A DNA stretch of 64,000 nt from Pseudomonas sp. RIT-PI-S (GCF_025642975.1 NZ_JANZKJ010000019.1:1-64000); one strand, 5' to 3'. Counted from the first letter of the stretch, positions 8,698 through 17,618 are shown. Translations and numbers: made by a program. The notes: a model not told the origin generated them from the sequence alone.

Positions 8698-9462
8698 GTG
8701 GACAGCAAAAAACTGGAACGCATCAAACTGATTCAACAAGCCTTGCAGGATCAGAAGGCCATCCATTTACGGGAAATGGCGGCATTGCTGGACGTGTCTG
8801 AAATGACCCTGCGCCGGGATCTGAACCGCCATCCAGACAAATTTCAGTTGCTCGGCGGCCACATCACCCTGGCCTTCGACCCTGCGGCGGCGAGCGATTA
8901 CAAAGTCACCGAACAAGGCACCCGGCATGTGGAGGAAAAACGGCGGATCGGCAAACTCGCGGCCGCGTTCATCCAAGGTGGCGACACCGTGTTCTTCGAC
9001 TGCGGTACCACCGTGCCCTTTGTCATCGACTTCATTCCCGACGAGTTGGAGTTCACCGGCGTGTGCAACTCACTCAACGTGTTGCTCAAGCTGCAGCAAA
9101 AACCCAACTGCAACATCGTGCTGTGCGGCGGCACCTTCCACCGTAAGAACCAAGTGTTCGAGCACCGCGACGAAAGCAGTGTGCTCGACAGCGTGCGCCT
9201 GACCTGGGCAATCATCTCCGCTGCTGGGGTCAGCGAAACCCATGGCGTGACCTGCTTCAACTTCAATGAAATCGAGGTCAAGCAGAAGGTTCTGCGCCAG
9301 GCGCAACGCAGCATGCTGCTCGCCGACCACAGCAAGTTCGATGCCGTGCGCACCGCGCATTTCGCGACCCTGGCGCAGTTTCATGTGGTGGTATCGGACA
9401 AGAAGCTGCCCAAGGCCTACCGGGAATTGATCCTCGGCAACGGCGCGCAGTTGGCCATCTGA
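8698..9462 (+). CDS. deoR: DeoR/GlpR-family transcriptional regulator of the deoxyribose locus
   Basis: 254 residues from the GTG at 8698. The N-terminal winged helix reads AIHLREMAALLDVSEMTLRRDLNRH, and the C-terminal DeoR sugar-phosphate sensor domain contains DTVFFDCGTTVPFVIDF and the terminal LLADHSKFD motif. It is probably the repressor for deoC and the deoK operon, equivalent to Salmonella DeoQ or E. coli DeoR, with deoxyribose-5-phosphate as a plausible inducer. The open frame runs 20 codons further upstream but that reads through the inverted repeat, so the GTG is preferred. The stop TGA abuts the opposing stop of the mutarotase gene with no gap (TGATCA). Confidence 0.85.
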   Translation: MDSKKLERIKLIQQALQDQKAIHLREMAALLDVSEMTLRRDLNRHPDKFQLLGGHITLAFDPAAASDYKVTEQGTRHVEEKRRIGKLAAAFIQGGDTVFFDCGTTVPFVIDFIPDELEFTGVCNSLNVLLKLQQKPNCNIVLCGGTFHRKNQVFEHRDESSVLDSVRLTWAIISAAGVSETHGVTCFNFNEIEVKQKVLRQAQRSMLLADHSKFDAVRTAHFATLAQFHVVVSDKKLPKAYRELILGNGAQLAI

Positions 9463-10536
9463 TCAGCTATCGAACTGGCCTCCGAGCCGCTGCCTTTCCT
9501 GGGCGGACAAATACCCCGTGGTTAGGCTGAACGAGGTCGTTTCTCCCGAGGCCAATGACCTCACAGTGCCTTTGGCTTTTTCCGCCAGATACCCCTCCGG
9601 CTCGCAGGTGGCGGGCAATACGAAGGCGGCCACGGCGTGATCGGCGTTGTTCAGTACCCAACGCGTCGCATGGGAGAACTGATCGGGCCGATAGCGGGTG
9701 TAGAACGCCGCGCCAGTTGGGTGCTCGAGCAGAAAATGGGCATTGCCCCGGGCATCGGCCTGCACGCCTTGGGGGAAGCACACGATTTCAGGGTCGTACA
9801 ACTCCGGGGTGTCGAGTGCCTGCAAGCGTGAAGGGTCCTTGCTCAGCTCAGCGATATACGTGGCCCACTCGGGCGTCGGCTTCACGTGGGCCGGCACGCT
9901 CTGGCGAACGCGCATGCCAGCGATGCCCAGCGGCTCAACGAAACGCCCTCCCGGGACGTAGGCGTGGTTCATATGGGCCATGTACATCAGGTCCATCGGC
10001 TTGCCGGCCAGGTTAGTCACCTGCATGCCAATGTCGAACAGCCCCGAGCCTGCGTGCAAGGTCACGCTGGGCCTGGCGTGGTAATGATCGCCAAAGCCCT
10101 GCACGTACTCATACAACCCACCGAGGCGCACATAGGCGCCTGTTTCGTCTTCTCCCACGTCGAGCCAGGCGCTGTCCATGGGAGCGCAGGGCATCTCCCC
10201 GTGCAGCGGATGGTCGTCATCCGGCGCAGGGCAGCCGTTGCGCAGCAAGCCTGCGTGGAACATGAAGCAGCCGTAGGTGCCAAGGATGGTCGGGGTGGGC
10301 CGCGGCTGGTCGAACAGGCTGCGCATGGTCAGGTCGCAGCCGTCGAACTCGGCGGCCCAGATCATCTGGCCCTGATACGGCAAGGCGATAACGCGCCCGC
10401 GGGCATTCTCTAGCGCCAGTGCCTTTACACCGCTCGGGTAGGTCCAGGCCCGCACACGAAAATCGGCGGACTCCACCAAGGTTTTTTCCGCCCCGGCGAA
10501 CAGCTCGGGGAACAAGGCAATCGTGAAGGTTTTCAT
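9463..10536 (-). CDS. deoX: Aldose-1-epimerase-like DUF4432 protein, probable deoxyribose mutarotase (DeoX)
   Basis: 357 residues of the galactose-mutarotase-like beta-sandwich, DUF4432 branch; conserved histidines are visible in MAHMNHAYVPGGRF and LHGEMPC. These enzymes interconvert anomers of free sugars. The call as DeoX rests on operon membership: it is last in the deoK-deoP-deoX order, and its ATG overlaps the permease stop by four bases (ATGA). The same gene set, with DeoX as mutarotase, is known from deoxyribose-utilising E. coli and Salmonella. Substrate is inferred, not visible. Confidence 0.8.
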   Translation of the reverse strand: MKTFTIALFPELFAGAEKTLVESADFRVRAWTYPSGVKALALENARGRVIALPYQGQMIWAAEFDGCDLTMRSLFDQPRPTPTILGTYGCFMFHAGLLRNGCPAPDDDHPLHGEMPCAPMDSAWLDVGEDETGAYVRLGGLYEYVQGFGDHYHARPSVTLHAGSGLFDIGMQVTNLAGKPMDLMYMAHMNHAYVPGGRFVEPLGIAGMRVRQSVPAHVKPTPEWATYIAELSKDPSRLQALDTPELYDPEIVCFPQGVQADARGNAHFLLEHPTGAAFYTRYRPDQFSHATRWVLNNADHAVAAFVLPATCEPEGYLAEKAKGTVRSLASGETTSFSLTTGYLSAQERQRLGGQFDS

Positions 10537-11864
10537 GAGGCGACCACTGCGTTTGCCGACACTTGAGCGCCGCGGCTATGGCGCATGCGGCTGACCGCAT
10601 AGGCAACGATGACCACGAAGCACAGCAACGGGACCGTATAAGCGATTTGCATATTGCCATGGGTGGCGTCCGACAACAGGCCCTGGAAGATCGGAATCAC
10701 CCCGCCGCCCACGATGCTCATCACCAGCAGCGAACCGCCCACGCCGGTGTCTTCGCCAAGGCCGTCGATGGTCAAGCCATAGATAGTTGGCCAGCACGGC
10801 CCGAGGAAGACGCTCACGCCTACTGCCGCATATACCGCGCTGATGTTCGGTACCAGGATGGTGTAGGCCAGCAATACGATGGTCAGTACGCCATAAAGCG
10901 CCAGCACCTGCGCAGGGTGCAGTTTGCGCATCAACAGGTTCGCGACCATCTTGCCCACGAAATAGGCAGCGAATGTGCCCAGCAGGAACCAAGACGCGCT
11001 GCGCTCGTTCATCCCGCCCATTTGCATCGCCAGGCGGATGGTGAAGCTCCACACCCCCACTTGAGCCCCCACATACAGAAACTGCGCCAGCACCCCGAAG
11101 GTGAAACGCGGATTTCGCGCCAGGCGAGCCAGGCTCTGGCCGATGCTTCGGGTTTTAACGTCGGCCGTGGCCGTGCCCTTGCATGCGGGATAACGGGTGA
11201 TAGCAACCAGAACGAACACCAAGATCAGAACCGCGATCATCCATTTGTACGGCAGCAGGGTCGACTGGATCATCGCCAACTGCTGGACGGCGGCGTCCGA
11301 GGCGCTCATCTGGGTCAACTGTTCACGGGTGGCGTCCGAGTCTTTGAACATCACGAAGCTGCCCACGTACACCCCGGCCATCGCGCCGAACGGGTGGAAG
11401 GTCTGGGAGATGTTCAGGCGGCGGGTACCGGTTTCACGCGGTCCCATGAGGGTTGAATAGGTGTTGCAGGCGGTCTCGAGAAAGGACAGCCCCGCCGCGA
11501 TCACGAACAGGGCCATCAGGAACATGCCGTACTTGGCGGTCGATGCCGCCGGGAAGAACAACATGCAGCCGCCCATGTAGAGCATCAGGCCGATCAGAAT
11601 GGTGGTCTTGTAGCTGAACCGCCGCACCACCATTGCCGCTGGAATCGCCACGAAGAAGTAGCCCAGGTAAAACGCCGACTGCACGAACGCGGTCTGGAAG
11701 TCGCTCAGCAGGAACGCCTTCTTGAAATGCGCGATGAGCACATCATTCATGCTTGCCGCGGCGGCCCAGAGGGCAAAGATGCAGCACAACAGCAAGAAAG
11801 CGAACCAGGGCGTCCGGTTTAGGTAAAAACCGTCTGGGGTTTGTTGGAGCGCGGGTTTTGTCAT
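10533..11864 (-). CDS. deoP: MFS sugar:H+ symporter of the FucP family, probable deoxyribose permease (DeoP)
   Basis: 443 residues with twelve predicted membrane segments. The stretch FVQSAFYLGYFFVAIPAAMVV and the loop MGPRETGTRRLNISQTFHPF are hallmarks of the FucP/GluP fucose permease branch of MFS. Uptake of 2-deoxy-D-ribose is inferred from its place between the kinase and mutarotase genes. It starts 62 bases after deoK and overlaps deoX by four bases, so the three genes form one minus-strand operon. Confidence 0.88.
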   Translation of the reverse strand: MTKPALQQTPDGFYLNRTPWFAFLLLCCIFALWAAAASMNDVLIAHFKKAFLLSDFQTAFVQSAFYLGYFFVAIPAAMVVRRFSYKTTILIGLMLYMGGCMLFFPAASTAKYGMFLMALFVIAAGLSFLETACNTYSTLMGPRETGTRRLNISQTFHPFGAMAGVYVGSFVMFKDSDATREQLTQMSASDAAVQQLAMIQSTLLPYKWMIAVLILVFVLVAITRYPACKGTATADVKTRSIGQSLARLARNPRFTFGVLAQFLYVGAQVGVWSFTIRLAMQMGGMNERSASWFLLGTFAAYFVGKMVANLLMRKLHPAQVLALYGVLTIVLLAYTILVPNISAVYAAVGVSVFLGPCWPTIYGLTIDGLGEDTGVGGSLLVMSIVGGGVIPIFQGLLSDATHGNMQIAYTVPLLCFVVIVAYAVSRMRHSRGAQVSANAVVAS

Positions 11865-11926
11865 TGTTGTTCTCCATGAAGTGCTTAGGCCGCGCCCCGC
11901 AAGGGCAGCGGCCAGGTCTCGGCGGC

Positions 11927-12847
11927 TCAGAGGTGGTCGAGGAACTGCGCGAACTGGGTAGCGTCCGGGTATGAGCTCTGGGTGCCCAGGCCTGTGACGG
12001 AGCAGGCGGAATAGGCCACGGCCTGGGTAATTGCGTTGCGCATGTCGCCGTTGCGGGTCCAGTAATGGGCGAAACAGCCAATGAAGGCGTCACCGGCGCC
12101 GGTGGTGTCGCGCGCAGCGACCTTGTGCCCAGGCACGTGGAACTCGCCTTCCTCGCCCACATAGAGCGCGCCTTTTTCGCCCAGGGTGACGATCACGTGG
12201 CGAACCCCCTCGGCAGTTAGCTGACGTGCCGCAATGAGCGCGGTTTCAGCGCCATCGACCACCCTGCCGGTGATCAGCGCCAGCTCGCCCTCATTGGGGA
12301 TGAAGAAGTCCAGCTGCGACAGGTGCTCACGGCTAAGGCCGGCAATGGCGGGGGCGGGATTGAGCAACACAGGGATGCCGTTGCGCTTGGCGAAGGCAAT
12401 GGCGTAGTAGACGGTCGCCAGGTCGATCTCCAACTGCAGCACGATCAGCTGGCAGTCGCGCAGGGCGGCCTCGGCCACGTCGATATCGGCGGGCTTCAAA
12501 TGCGCGTTGGCGCCTTTGACGATTAGGATGCTGTTGTGGGAGTCGCTCTGCACGAAGATCGGCGCCACGCCACTGGAAACGCCCGGCACCTGGGTAACAA
12601 AGCGCGAATCGATCCCGAACCGCTGGAAGTTTGCCAGGGTGTTCGCGGCGAACATGTCTTCGCCCACTTTGCTCACCATCAACACCCCGGCGCCGAGCTT
12701 GGCCGCGGCCACCGCCTGGTTCGCGCCCTTGCCGCCACAACCCATGGCAAAGCCCGGAGCCTCGAGCGTTTCGCCCTGGCTGGGCATCCGATCCACATAA
12801 GTGATCAGGTCCACCATGTTGCTGCCGATGACCGCGATTTTGTTCAT
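11927..12847 (-). CDS. deoK: Deoxyribokinase (PfkB/ribokinase family)
   Basis: 306 residues, equal in length to enterobacterial DeoK as I recall it. N-terminal IAVIGSNMVDLITYVDRMP and GCGGKGANQAVAAAKLGA form the sugar site; DTTGAGDAFIGCFAHY is the PfkB ATP/anion-hole motif with the catalytic Asp. The wording SNMVDLITY and GTQSSYP matches Salmonella/E. coli DeoK rather than RbsK, so phosphorylation of 2-deoxyribose to the 5-phosphate is the best call. It leads the deoK-deoP-deoX operon. A good ribosome site (AGAGGTAGG) precedes the ATG at 12847. Confidence 0.88.
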   Translation of the reverse strand: MNKIAVIGSNMVDLITYVDRMPSQGETLEAPGFAMGCGGKGANQAVAAAKLGAGVLMVSKVGEDMFAANTLANFQRFGIDSRFVTQVPGVSSGVAPIFVQSDSHNSILIVKGANAHLKPADIDVAEAALRDCQLIVLQLEIDLATVYYAIAFAKRNGIPVLLNPAPAIAGLSREHLSQLDFFIPNEGELALITGRVVDGAETALIAARQLTAEGVRHVIVTLGEKGALYVGEEGEFHVPGHKVAARDTTGAGDAFIGCFAHYWTRNGDMRNAITQAVAYSACSVTGLGTQSSYPDATQFAQFLDHL

Positions 12848-12899
12848 GAATGCCTACCTCTGCCGCGCCAATGCCATGGACCACAGCGTTGTTATTTTT

Positions 12900-12932
12900 G
12901 TTATTTAAATAACATCACGTGTGATCATTCAA
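12900..12932 (-). promoter_or_regulatory. deoK promoter with two overlapping palindromes (candidate operator)
   Basis: Reading the minus strand, TTGAAT (12932-12927) and TTTAAA (12909-12904) are separated by exactly 17 bases, a plausible sigma-70 promoter for deoK. The perfect 14-base palindrome GTTATTTAAATAAC (12900-12913) covers the -10 element, and ATCAC-N2-GTGAT (12914-12925) fills the spacer. This is the geometry of a repressor operator; the neighbouring DeoR-type regulator is the obvious candidate. Confidence 0.5.
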
Positions 12933-13053
12933 CCTTTTTTTGTGGCGCGCGTTGAAATACAAATCAAATGAGGTCGACAAGAGGCGGCAAGGTGCGTTGT
13001 AAGCCTTGATATAGAGCGCAATGACCGTTTGTCTCGCAAAACGCGGGCGTTGT

Positions 13054-13065
13054 GCAAACGTTTGC
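13054..13065. promoter_or_regulatory. LacI/GalR-type operator-like palindrome
   Basis: GCAAACGTTTGC is a perfect 12-base palindrome with the central CG step typical of LacI-family sites (PurR, Cra and relatives). It lies about 205 bases upstream of deoK and about 90 bases beyond the hrpB stop. No LacI-family gene is in the window. Function is inferred from symmetry only. Confidence 0.3.
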
Positions 13066-13151
13066 GAACTTGAACGGCAGCCGCGTGTTGAGAGACATTG
13101 CCCGGGCCCACAGGCGTATGGCTGTGTTATGGGGTAGGCGACCAACGCCGC

Positions 13152-15656
13152 CTACGTCCCTCGCGGCTTGGCCCGGGCTGTTGCCTCGGCCACCAATGGG
13201 TCGTCCGGCCAGTAATGCTTGGGGTACCTGCCCTTCAGGTCTTTTTTTACGTCCGCATAGGTGCTGCGCCAGAAGTTGGCCAAATCTTGGGTGACCTGTA
13301 CCGGCCGGCGAGCTGGGGATAGCAGGTGCAGCTTGATCTGCAAGCGGCCGCCAGCGATGCGCGGGGTGTCGGCAAGGCCAAACAGCTCTTGCAGGCGCAC
13401 CGCCAACACCGGAGGTTGCTCGCTGTAGTCCAGGCGGATGGACGAGCCCGAAGGCACGGCGAGATGGGTCGGCGCCAGCTCGTTCAAGCGCTGTGGCAGA
13501 GGCCAGGGCAACAGCCCTTGGAGGATCTGCGGCAGGTCCAGCTGGGCGAAGTGGGCCAGGCGGCTGACTTTGCCCAGGTAGGGGGCAAGCCAGGTGTCCA
13601 GGGTCGCCAGCAGGGCTTCGTCGCTCACATCCGGCCATTCGCTGCTGCCAGTCGCCCCATCCAGCCCGCGCAACACCTGCACCCGGGCTTGCCACTGGCG
13701 CAATTCAGGCGTCCAGGGCAACAGCTCCAGCCCCTTGCGCCGTACCAGCTCGACCAGCGCGCTGCAGCGGGCCTGTTCGTCCAGCCCGGCCAGCGGTTCA
13801 CGGCGCAGCACCAGGTCGCCTACCCGCCACTGCGCTTCGGCGCGCAGCGTGCCCTCCTTCTCATCCCATTCCAGTACGTCGCGGCGCCGCACTTGCTCGG
13901 CTAGCACCGTATCGAACAGCGCAGGGTCGAGATCTGCGGCCAGATAAATGCGTTCCTCGCGTTGGCCCTGGCGGCTGCCCAAATCAGCGATCACCAGCCA
14001 GGGGTGCTTCATCAGCGCGTCGGCCTCGCCAAACTGCGCGGCGCGGCCGTTGGCCAAGCGATAGTCAGCGCCACCTGGGCGCCGCTGCTGGGCTACTCGG
14101 TCGGGGTAGGCCAGGGCGAGCAAAGCACCGAGCCAGTGGTCCCCCTGCGGGTCGGCAACCGGGTGAGCAGTTATTGGCTGCGCACTGAGCAGCCCTCGGT
14201 ACTGTTTGGCCAGTTGTTTTATCCGCGACGCCGCGCGACCGCCACCGTGCAGCAAGGCCATGCGGCTGTGCAGGTCTTTGCCGGTGTCGCGGGCGATGTC
14301 TCGCTCGCCAAGCAAGGCGGCCAGGTCGCAGCCCAGCGCCTCAAGGCCAAGGGCTTTAGCACGGAGCAACACGTGGGCGATGCGCGGATGAGCCGGCAAC
14401 ACGGCCATGGCCTGCCCGTGAGCGGTCAGCCGGCCTTCCAGGCTCAACGCGCCAAGCCGGCCCAGCAGGTCATCAGCCTGGGCCATGGCCGCGGCAGGCG
14501 GAGTGTCGAGCCATCGCAACTGCGCCGGCGTTGCACCCCAGCGGTGCAGTTGCAGGGCCAGGCCGGCCAGGTCCGCCTGGAGGATTTCCGCGCTGTCGTA
14601 CGCCGGCAGTTGCTCGTGCTGCCCTTCGGACCACAGGCGATAACATACGCCGGGCTCCAACCGCCCCGCCCGACCTGCGCGCTGGGTAGCGCTAGCGCGG
14701 GAGATGCGCTGAGTGTCCAGGCGGGTCATGCCGGTGCCGGGGTCGAACCGCGGCACCCGGGCCAGGCCCGTATCGACCACCACCCGTACGCTTTCGATGG
14801 TGAGGCTGGTCTCAGCGATGTTGGTGGCCAGCACGACCTTGCGCTCGCCGGGCGCCGCCGGCTCGATGGCCGCGCGTTGAGCGGTGAGGTCCAGCTCGCC
14901 GTGCAGCGGGCACAGGCGCACGGCCGGATAAGCCGCAAGGGCGCTCTCCAGCCGCTGTTGTACGCGACGGATCTCCGCCTGCCCTGGCAGGAACACCAGC
15001 ACACTGCCAGGCTCCTCATCCAAGGCTTGCAGCACCGTGCTCTCCACCCGCGCATCGAGCTGTTCTCCCTGCTGTGCCGGGCGCCCCCAGCGCATAGCTA
15101 CCGGGTACATGCGCCCTTCGCTGCTGACGACTGGAGCATCCTCGAGCAGCGCGGCCAGCCGCTCTCCCTCCAGCGTGGCAGACATCAACAGCACCTTGAG
15201 CGGCGGGTCGTCGCGGAGCACGTCGCGGCCGTTGAGCACCAGCGCCAGGGCCAGGTCCGCATCCAGGCTGCGTTCGTGGAATTCGTCGAAAATCACCAGC
15301 CCCACCCCTTCCAGCGCGGGGTCGTCCTGCAGCCGACGGGCGAGGATGCCTTCGGTCACCACTTCGATACGGGTCCGCGGGCCCACACGGCTTTCCAGCC
15401 GAATGCGGTAGCCGACCGTCTCGCCAACTTTCTCCCCCAGCTCACTGGCCAGGCGCTCCGCTGCGGCCCGGGCGGCCAGCCGGCGGGGTTCGAGCATCAC
15501 GATGGTTTGCCCTCGCAGCCAGGGCTGATCCAGCAGCGCCAGGGGCACCCGGGTGGTTTTACCGGCCCCGGGCGGGGCTTGAAGCACAACTTCGTGGCGG
15601 TCCGTCAAGGCTTGAACAAGGGCCGGCAGCACGGCGTCGATTGGCAAAGAACTCAT
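13152..15656 (-). CDS. hrpB: ATP-dependent helicase HrpB
   Basis: 834 residues, normal for HrpB. DEAH-family motifs are in order: Walker A APPGAGKTTRVP, DEFH in VIFDEFHERSLDADLAL, SATLEG, and motif VI QRAGRAGRLEPG, followed by the HA2 and the HrpB-specific C-terminal domain. HrpB is an RNA helicase of uncertain cellular role. The start at ATG 15656 is chosen over the GTG two codons upstream because GGGGAG lies seven bases before the ATG and would collide with the GTG. A 574-codon antisense frame covers the gene and is a shadow. Confidence 0.93.
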   Translation of the reverse strand: MSSLPIDAVLPALVQALTDRHEVVLQAPPGAGKTTRVPLALLDQPWLRGQTIVMLEPRRLAARAAAERLASELGEKVGETVGYRIRLESRVGPRTRIEVVTEGILARRLQDDPALEGVGLVIFDEFHERSLDADLALALVLNGRDVLRDDPPLKVLLMSATLEGERLAALLEDAPVVSSEGRMYPVAMRWGRPAQQGEQLDARVESTVLQALDEEPGSVLVFLPGQAEIRRVQQRLESALAAYPAVRLCPLHGELDLTAQRAAIEPAAPGERKVVLATNIAETSLTIESVRVVVDTGLARVPRFDPGTGMTRLDTQRISRASATQRAGRAGRLEPGVCYRLWSEGQHEQLPAYDSAEILQADLAGLALQLHRWGATPAQLRWLDTPPAAAMAQADDLLGRLGALSLEGRLTAHGQAMAVLPAHPRIAHVLLRAKALGLEALGCDLAALLGERDIARDTGKDLHSRMALLHGGGRAASRIKQLAKQYRGLLSAQPITAHPVADPQGDHWLGALLALAYPDRVAQQRRPGGADYRLANGRAAQFGEADALMKHPWLVIADLGSRQGQREERIYLAADLDPALFDTVLAEQVRRRDVLEWDEKEGTLRAEAQWRVGDLVLRREPLAGLDEQARCSALVELVRRKGLELLPWTPELRQWQARVQVLRGLDGATGSSEWPDVSDEALLATLDTWLAPYLGKVSRLAHFAQLDLPQILQGLLPWPLPQRLNELAPTHLAVPSGSSIRLDYSEQPPVLAVRLQELFGLADTPRIAGGRLQIKLHLLSPARRPVQVTQDLANFWRSTYADVKKDLKGRYPKHYWPDDPLVAEATARAKPRGT

Positions 15657-15877
15657 GGTCACTCCCCGATAGGCCGGGAAGTATAACGATCCGGTGCGCC
15701 GGCCTACAGTCAGCCCAGCTCGCCCCAGAAACGCCGGCGATTTGACGGAACTTTAAGCGAAACGCCGCTCGTCCATCGGTGTAAAACTTCTTTGATACCT
15801 TCGCCGCTTGTAGCCCTCTGAAGCTCTGAACACGCACGTGCTGAAATGGCACTAATACCACCACGAAGAGGTGTCAC

Positions 15878-16381
15878 ATGGCCCGTACTACAGTTGAAGA
15901 CCTGTTTGTTCATGAGCTGTCAGATATTTACAGCGCTGAAAAACAAATCACCAAGGCCCTGCCGCGCATGGCACGTGCTTCCACCAACCCCCTGCTGGCA
16001 GAAGCGTTCAAGTCTCACCTGGAAGAAACCCAGGGGCAGATCGAGCGTATCGACCAGATCGTCGAGCTGACCGGCCTGAAGCTCAAACGCATGAAATGCG
16101 TAGCGACCGAAGGGCTGATCGAAGAAGGCAAAGAGCTGCTCGAGGAAATCGAGAAAGGCGAAGTACTGGATGCAGCCCTGATCGGCGCTTGCCAGAAGAT
16201 CGAGCACTACGAGATCGCCGCCTACGGCACGTTGGTGGCGATGGCCAAGCACTTGGGCATGACCGAAGCCGGTGAGCTGCTGGCCGCTACCCTGGCGGAA
16301 GAAAAAGGCGCGGATGAAAAGCTGTCGGCCATCGCTGAGCAAGGCGGCAACCAAGCGGCCACGATGAAAGCGAAGAAGTAA
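15878..16381 (+). CDS. DUF892 (YciE-like) ferritin-like protein
   Basis: 167 residues, almost entirely helical. The start MARTTVEDLFVHELSDIYSA and repeated acidic/His residues (ELSDIYSAEKQ, SHLEETQGQIERI, ACQKIEHYEIAAYGT) give the four-helix YciE fold with a di-metal site. Members are stress-linked; exact function is unknown. A strong ribosome site (GAAGAGGTG) precedes the ATG. The gene has its own 220-base upstream region and is closed by a hairpin terminator shared with the convergent CDF gene. Confidence 0.88.
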   Translation: MARTTVEDLFVHELSDIYSAEKQITKALPRMARASTNPLLAEAFKSHLEETQGQIERIDQIVELTGLKLKRMKCVATEGLIEEGKELLEEIEKGEVLDAALIGACQKIEHYEIAAYGTLVAMAKHLGMTEAGELLAATLAEEKGADEKLSAIAEQGGNQAATMKAKK

Positions 16382-16424
16382 TTGCTTGCAGTGAAGGCGA
16401 TGTTGTAGCGCGCCTCAGGTTGCT

Positions 16425-16455
16425 AAAAGCCCTGGCCGCAAGGCTGGGGCCTTTT
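16425..16455. terminator. Bidirectional rho-independent terminator
   Basis: AAAAGCCCTGGCC (16425-16437), GCAA loop region, GGCTGGGGCCTTTT (16442-16455): a stem of about 12 pairs with one bulge and two wobbles, flanked by A4 on the left and T4 on the right. It sits between the convergent DUF892 and CDF genes and should serve both. Confidence 0.7.
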
Positions 16456-16466
16456 ATTGAGGGGGC

Positions 16467-17393
16467 TTATCGCGCCCATTCGGGGTCCGAGGTGAAGGCA
16501 ATGGTCAGCCAGCGGTTCGGCCCCTCGCCGCCGATGGCGTCGCCGATCACATTACGCAAGGCGTCCCACTCCTCCAGCGTCCGCGCGGGCCAGCCCGCCG
16601 GCACGATGAAGTACAGCTCGATCTGCTGGGCGCGGCCGACCTTGGCCACGTAGGCCTGGTAAGCCTCGAAGCCATATTGCTCAACGATGCCCGCCGCTAC
16701 GCTATCGACCCGTTGCTTCAACGCCAGCGGTGTGACCATCAGCACATCCGACAGCGCCTGCCGAATGGTGCGTAACGGCAGCGGCAGGATCACCAAGCAG
16801 ATACCGGCCAGCACCGCGGGGTCCACATAGGGGCCGATCCAGGCATAGGCGGACCCTTGTGCCAGCGAGCCGACGATAAACGCCAACAGCAGCGCCAGGC
16901 TGATGCTGCCGGACATCACCCAAGAGCGTGCATCCAGCGCGACGAAGTCCGAGGCAATGCGTTTGTTGGCTCGAAATTCCAGGGCGGCCAGCGAAAAACA
17001 GGCCACCGTGGTCAGCGCGGCATACACAATGGCGAAGCCGAATTCCAGGGTGCGCCCGCCGCTGAGCAGGCTACCTACGGCGTTGATCAAGGCGTAGAGC
17101 GTCACGCCACAGAGCAAGGTGCCATTGAGCCCCAGCACCATCGGTTCCAGATGCCAGAAACCCATGTTGAAGCGCGCGGCCAAGCGTTGACTGGCGAAAC
17201 CCTCGCTGGTGTGGCGGCGGATCAAAGTCGCGACCACTAGCGCCAGCCCGCTCATGCTGGCGTCGGCCAGCGAGTACACCCCATCGAACACGATGGAAAA
17301 CGAACCGGATAACAGCCCGAAGGCGATCCCGAAACTGGCCACCAGCACGGTGACGGCGATGGACACACGCAGGATACTCAGCTCGGATTTCAT
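16467..17393 (-). CDS. CDF-family cation transporter homologue lacking the usual metal site
   Basis: 308 residues with six predicted membrane segments and a cytoplasmic C-terminal domain, in the cation diffusion facilitator fold. The second segment reads FDGVYSLADASMSG, so the usual (H/D)xxxD pair is YxxxD. In the fifth segment the usual HxxxD position reads LDARSWVMSGSIS, with Ser in both places. Ion selectivity, or whether it transports metal at all, is therefore unclear. A classical FieF homologue lies 650 bases away on the other strand. Confidence 0.8.
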   Translation of the reverse strand: MKSELSILRVSIAVTVLVASFGIAFGLLSGSFSIVFDGVYSLADASMSGLALVVATLIRRHTSEGFASQRLAARFNMGFWHLEPMVLGLNGTLLCGVTLYALINAVGSLLSGGRTLEFGFAIVYAALTTVACFSLAALEFRANKRIASDFVALDARSWVMSGSISLALLLAFIVGSLAQGSAYAWIGPYVDPAVLAGICLVILPLPLRTIRQALSDVLMVTPLALKQRVDSVAAGIVEQYGFEAYQAYVAKVGRAQQIELYFIVPAGWPARTLEEWDALRNVIGDAIGGEGPNRWLTIAFTSDPEWAR

Positions 17394-17618
17394 TATTTTG
17401 GGCTACGCACAGGTTGGTCTCGGCACCCGGCAGTCCCCGGGCAAAGGGCGGATCTTACCCTGTAATGCCATCATCCGGTGAGGCCCGCCCTGCTCACCGC
17501 TGGCTCAAGGCTCGGCCGCACGGTATAACGGCGAACCGCAACGGGCCGGCCACGGTCGTAGTTGTCGGTTACGGCCATTTATGCGAATGGCTGCGCCCCC
17601 ACCTTCCAGGAGAATTTC

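Larger units (their letters stand above)
12848..13151. other. 304-base AT-richer intergenic region between deoK and hrpB
   Basis: No convincing gene is present. The region carries the deoK promoter and nested palindromes (12900-12932), a T7 tract near 12935, and a separate 12-base palindrome GCAAACGTTTGC at 13054-13065. A 76-codon minus frame spans 12915-13145 but runs through these sites and resembles nothing I know. The region is clearly less GC-rich than flanking genes. Confidence 0.6.

Noticed and set aside
12915..13145. A 76-codon minus-strand frame upstream of deoK.
   Set aside because: Runs through the deoK promoter and palindromes; composition is unlike a Pseudomonas protein and there is no ribosome site.
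13962..15686. A 574-codon plus-strand frame opposite hrpB.
   Set aside because: Shadow frame of an intact helicase gene.
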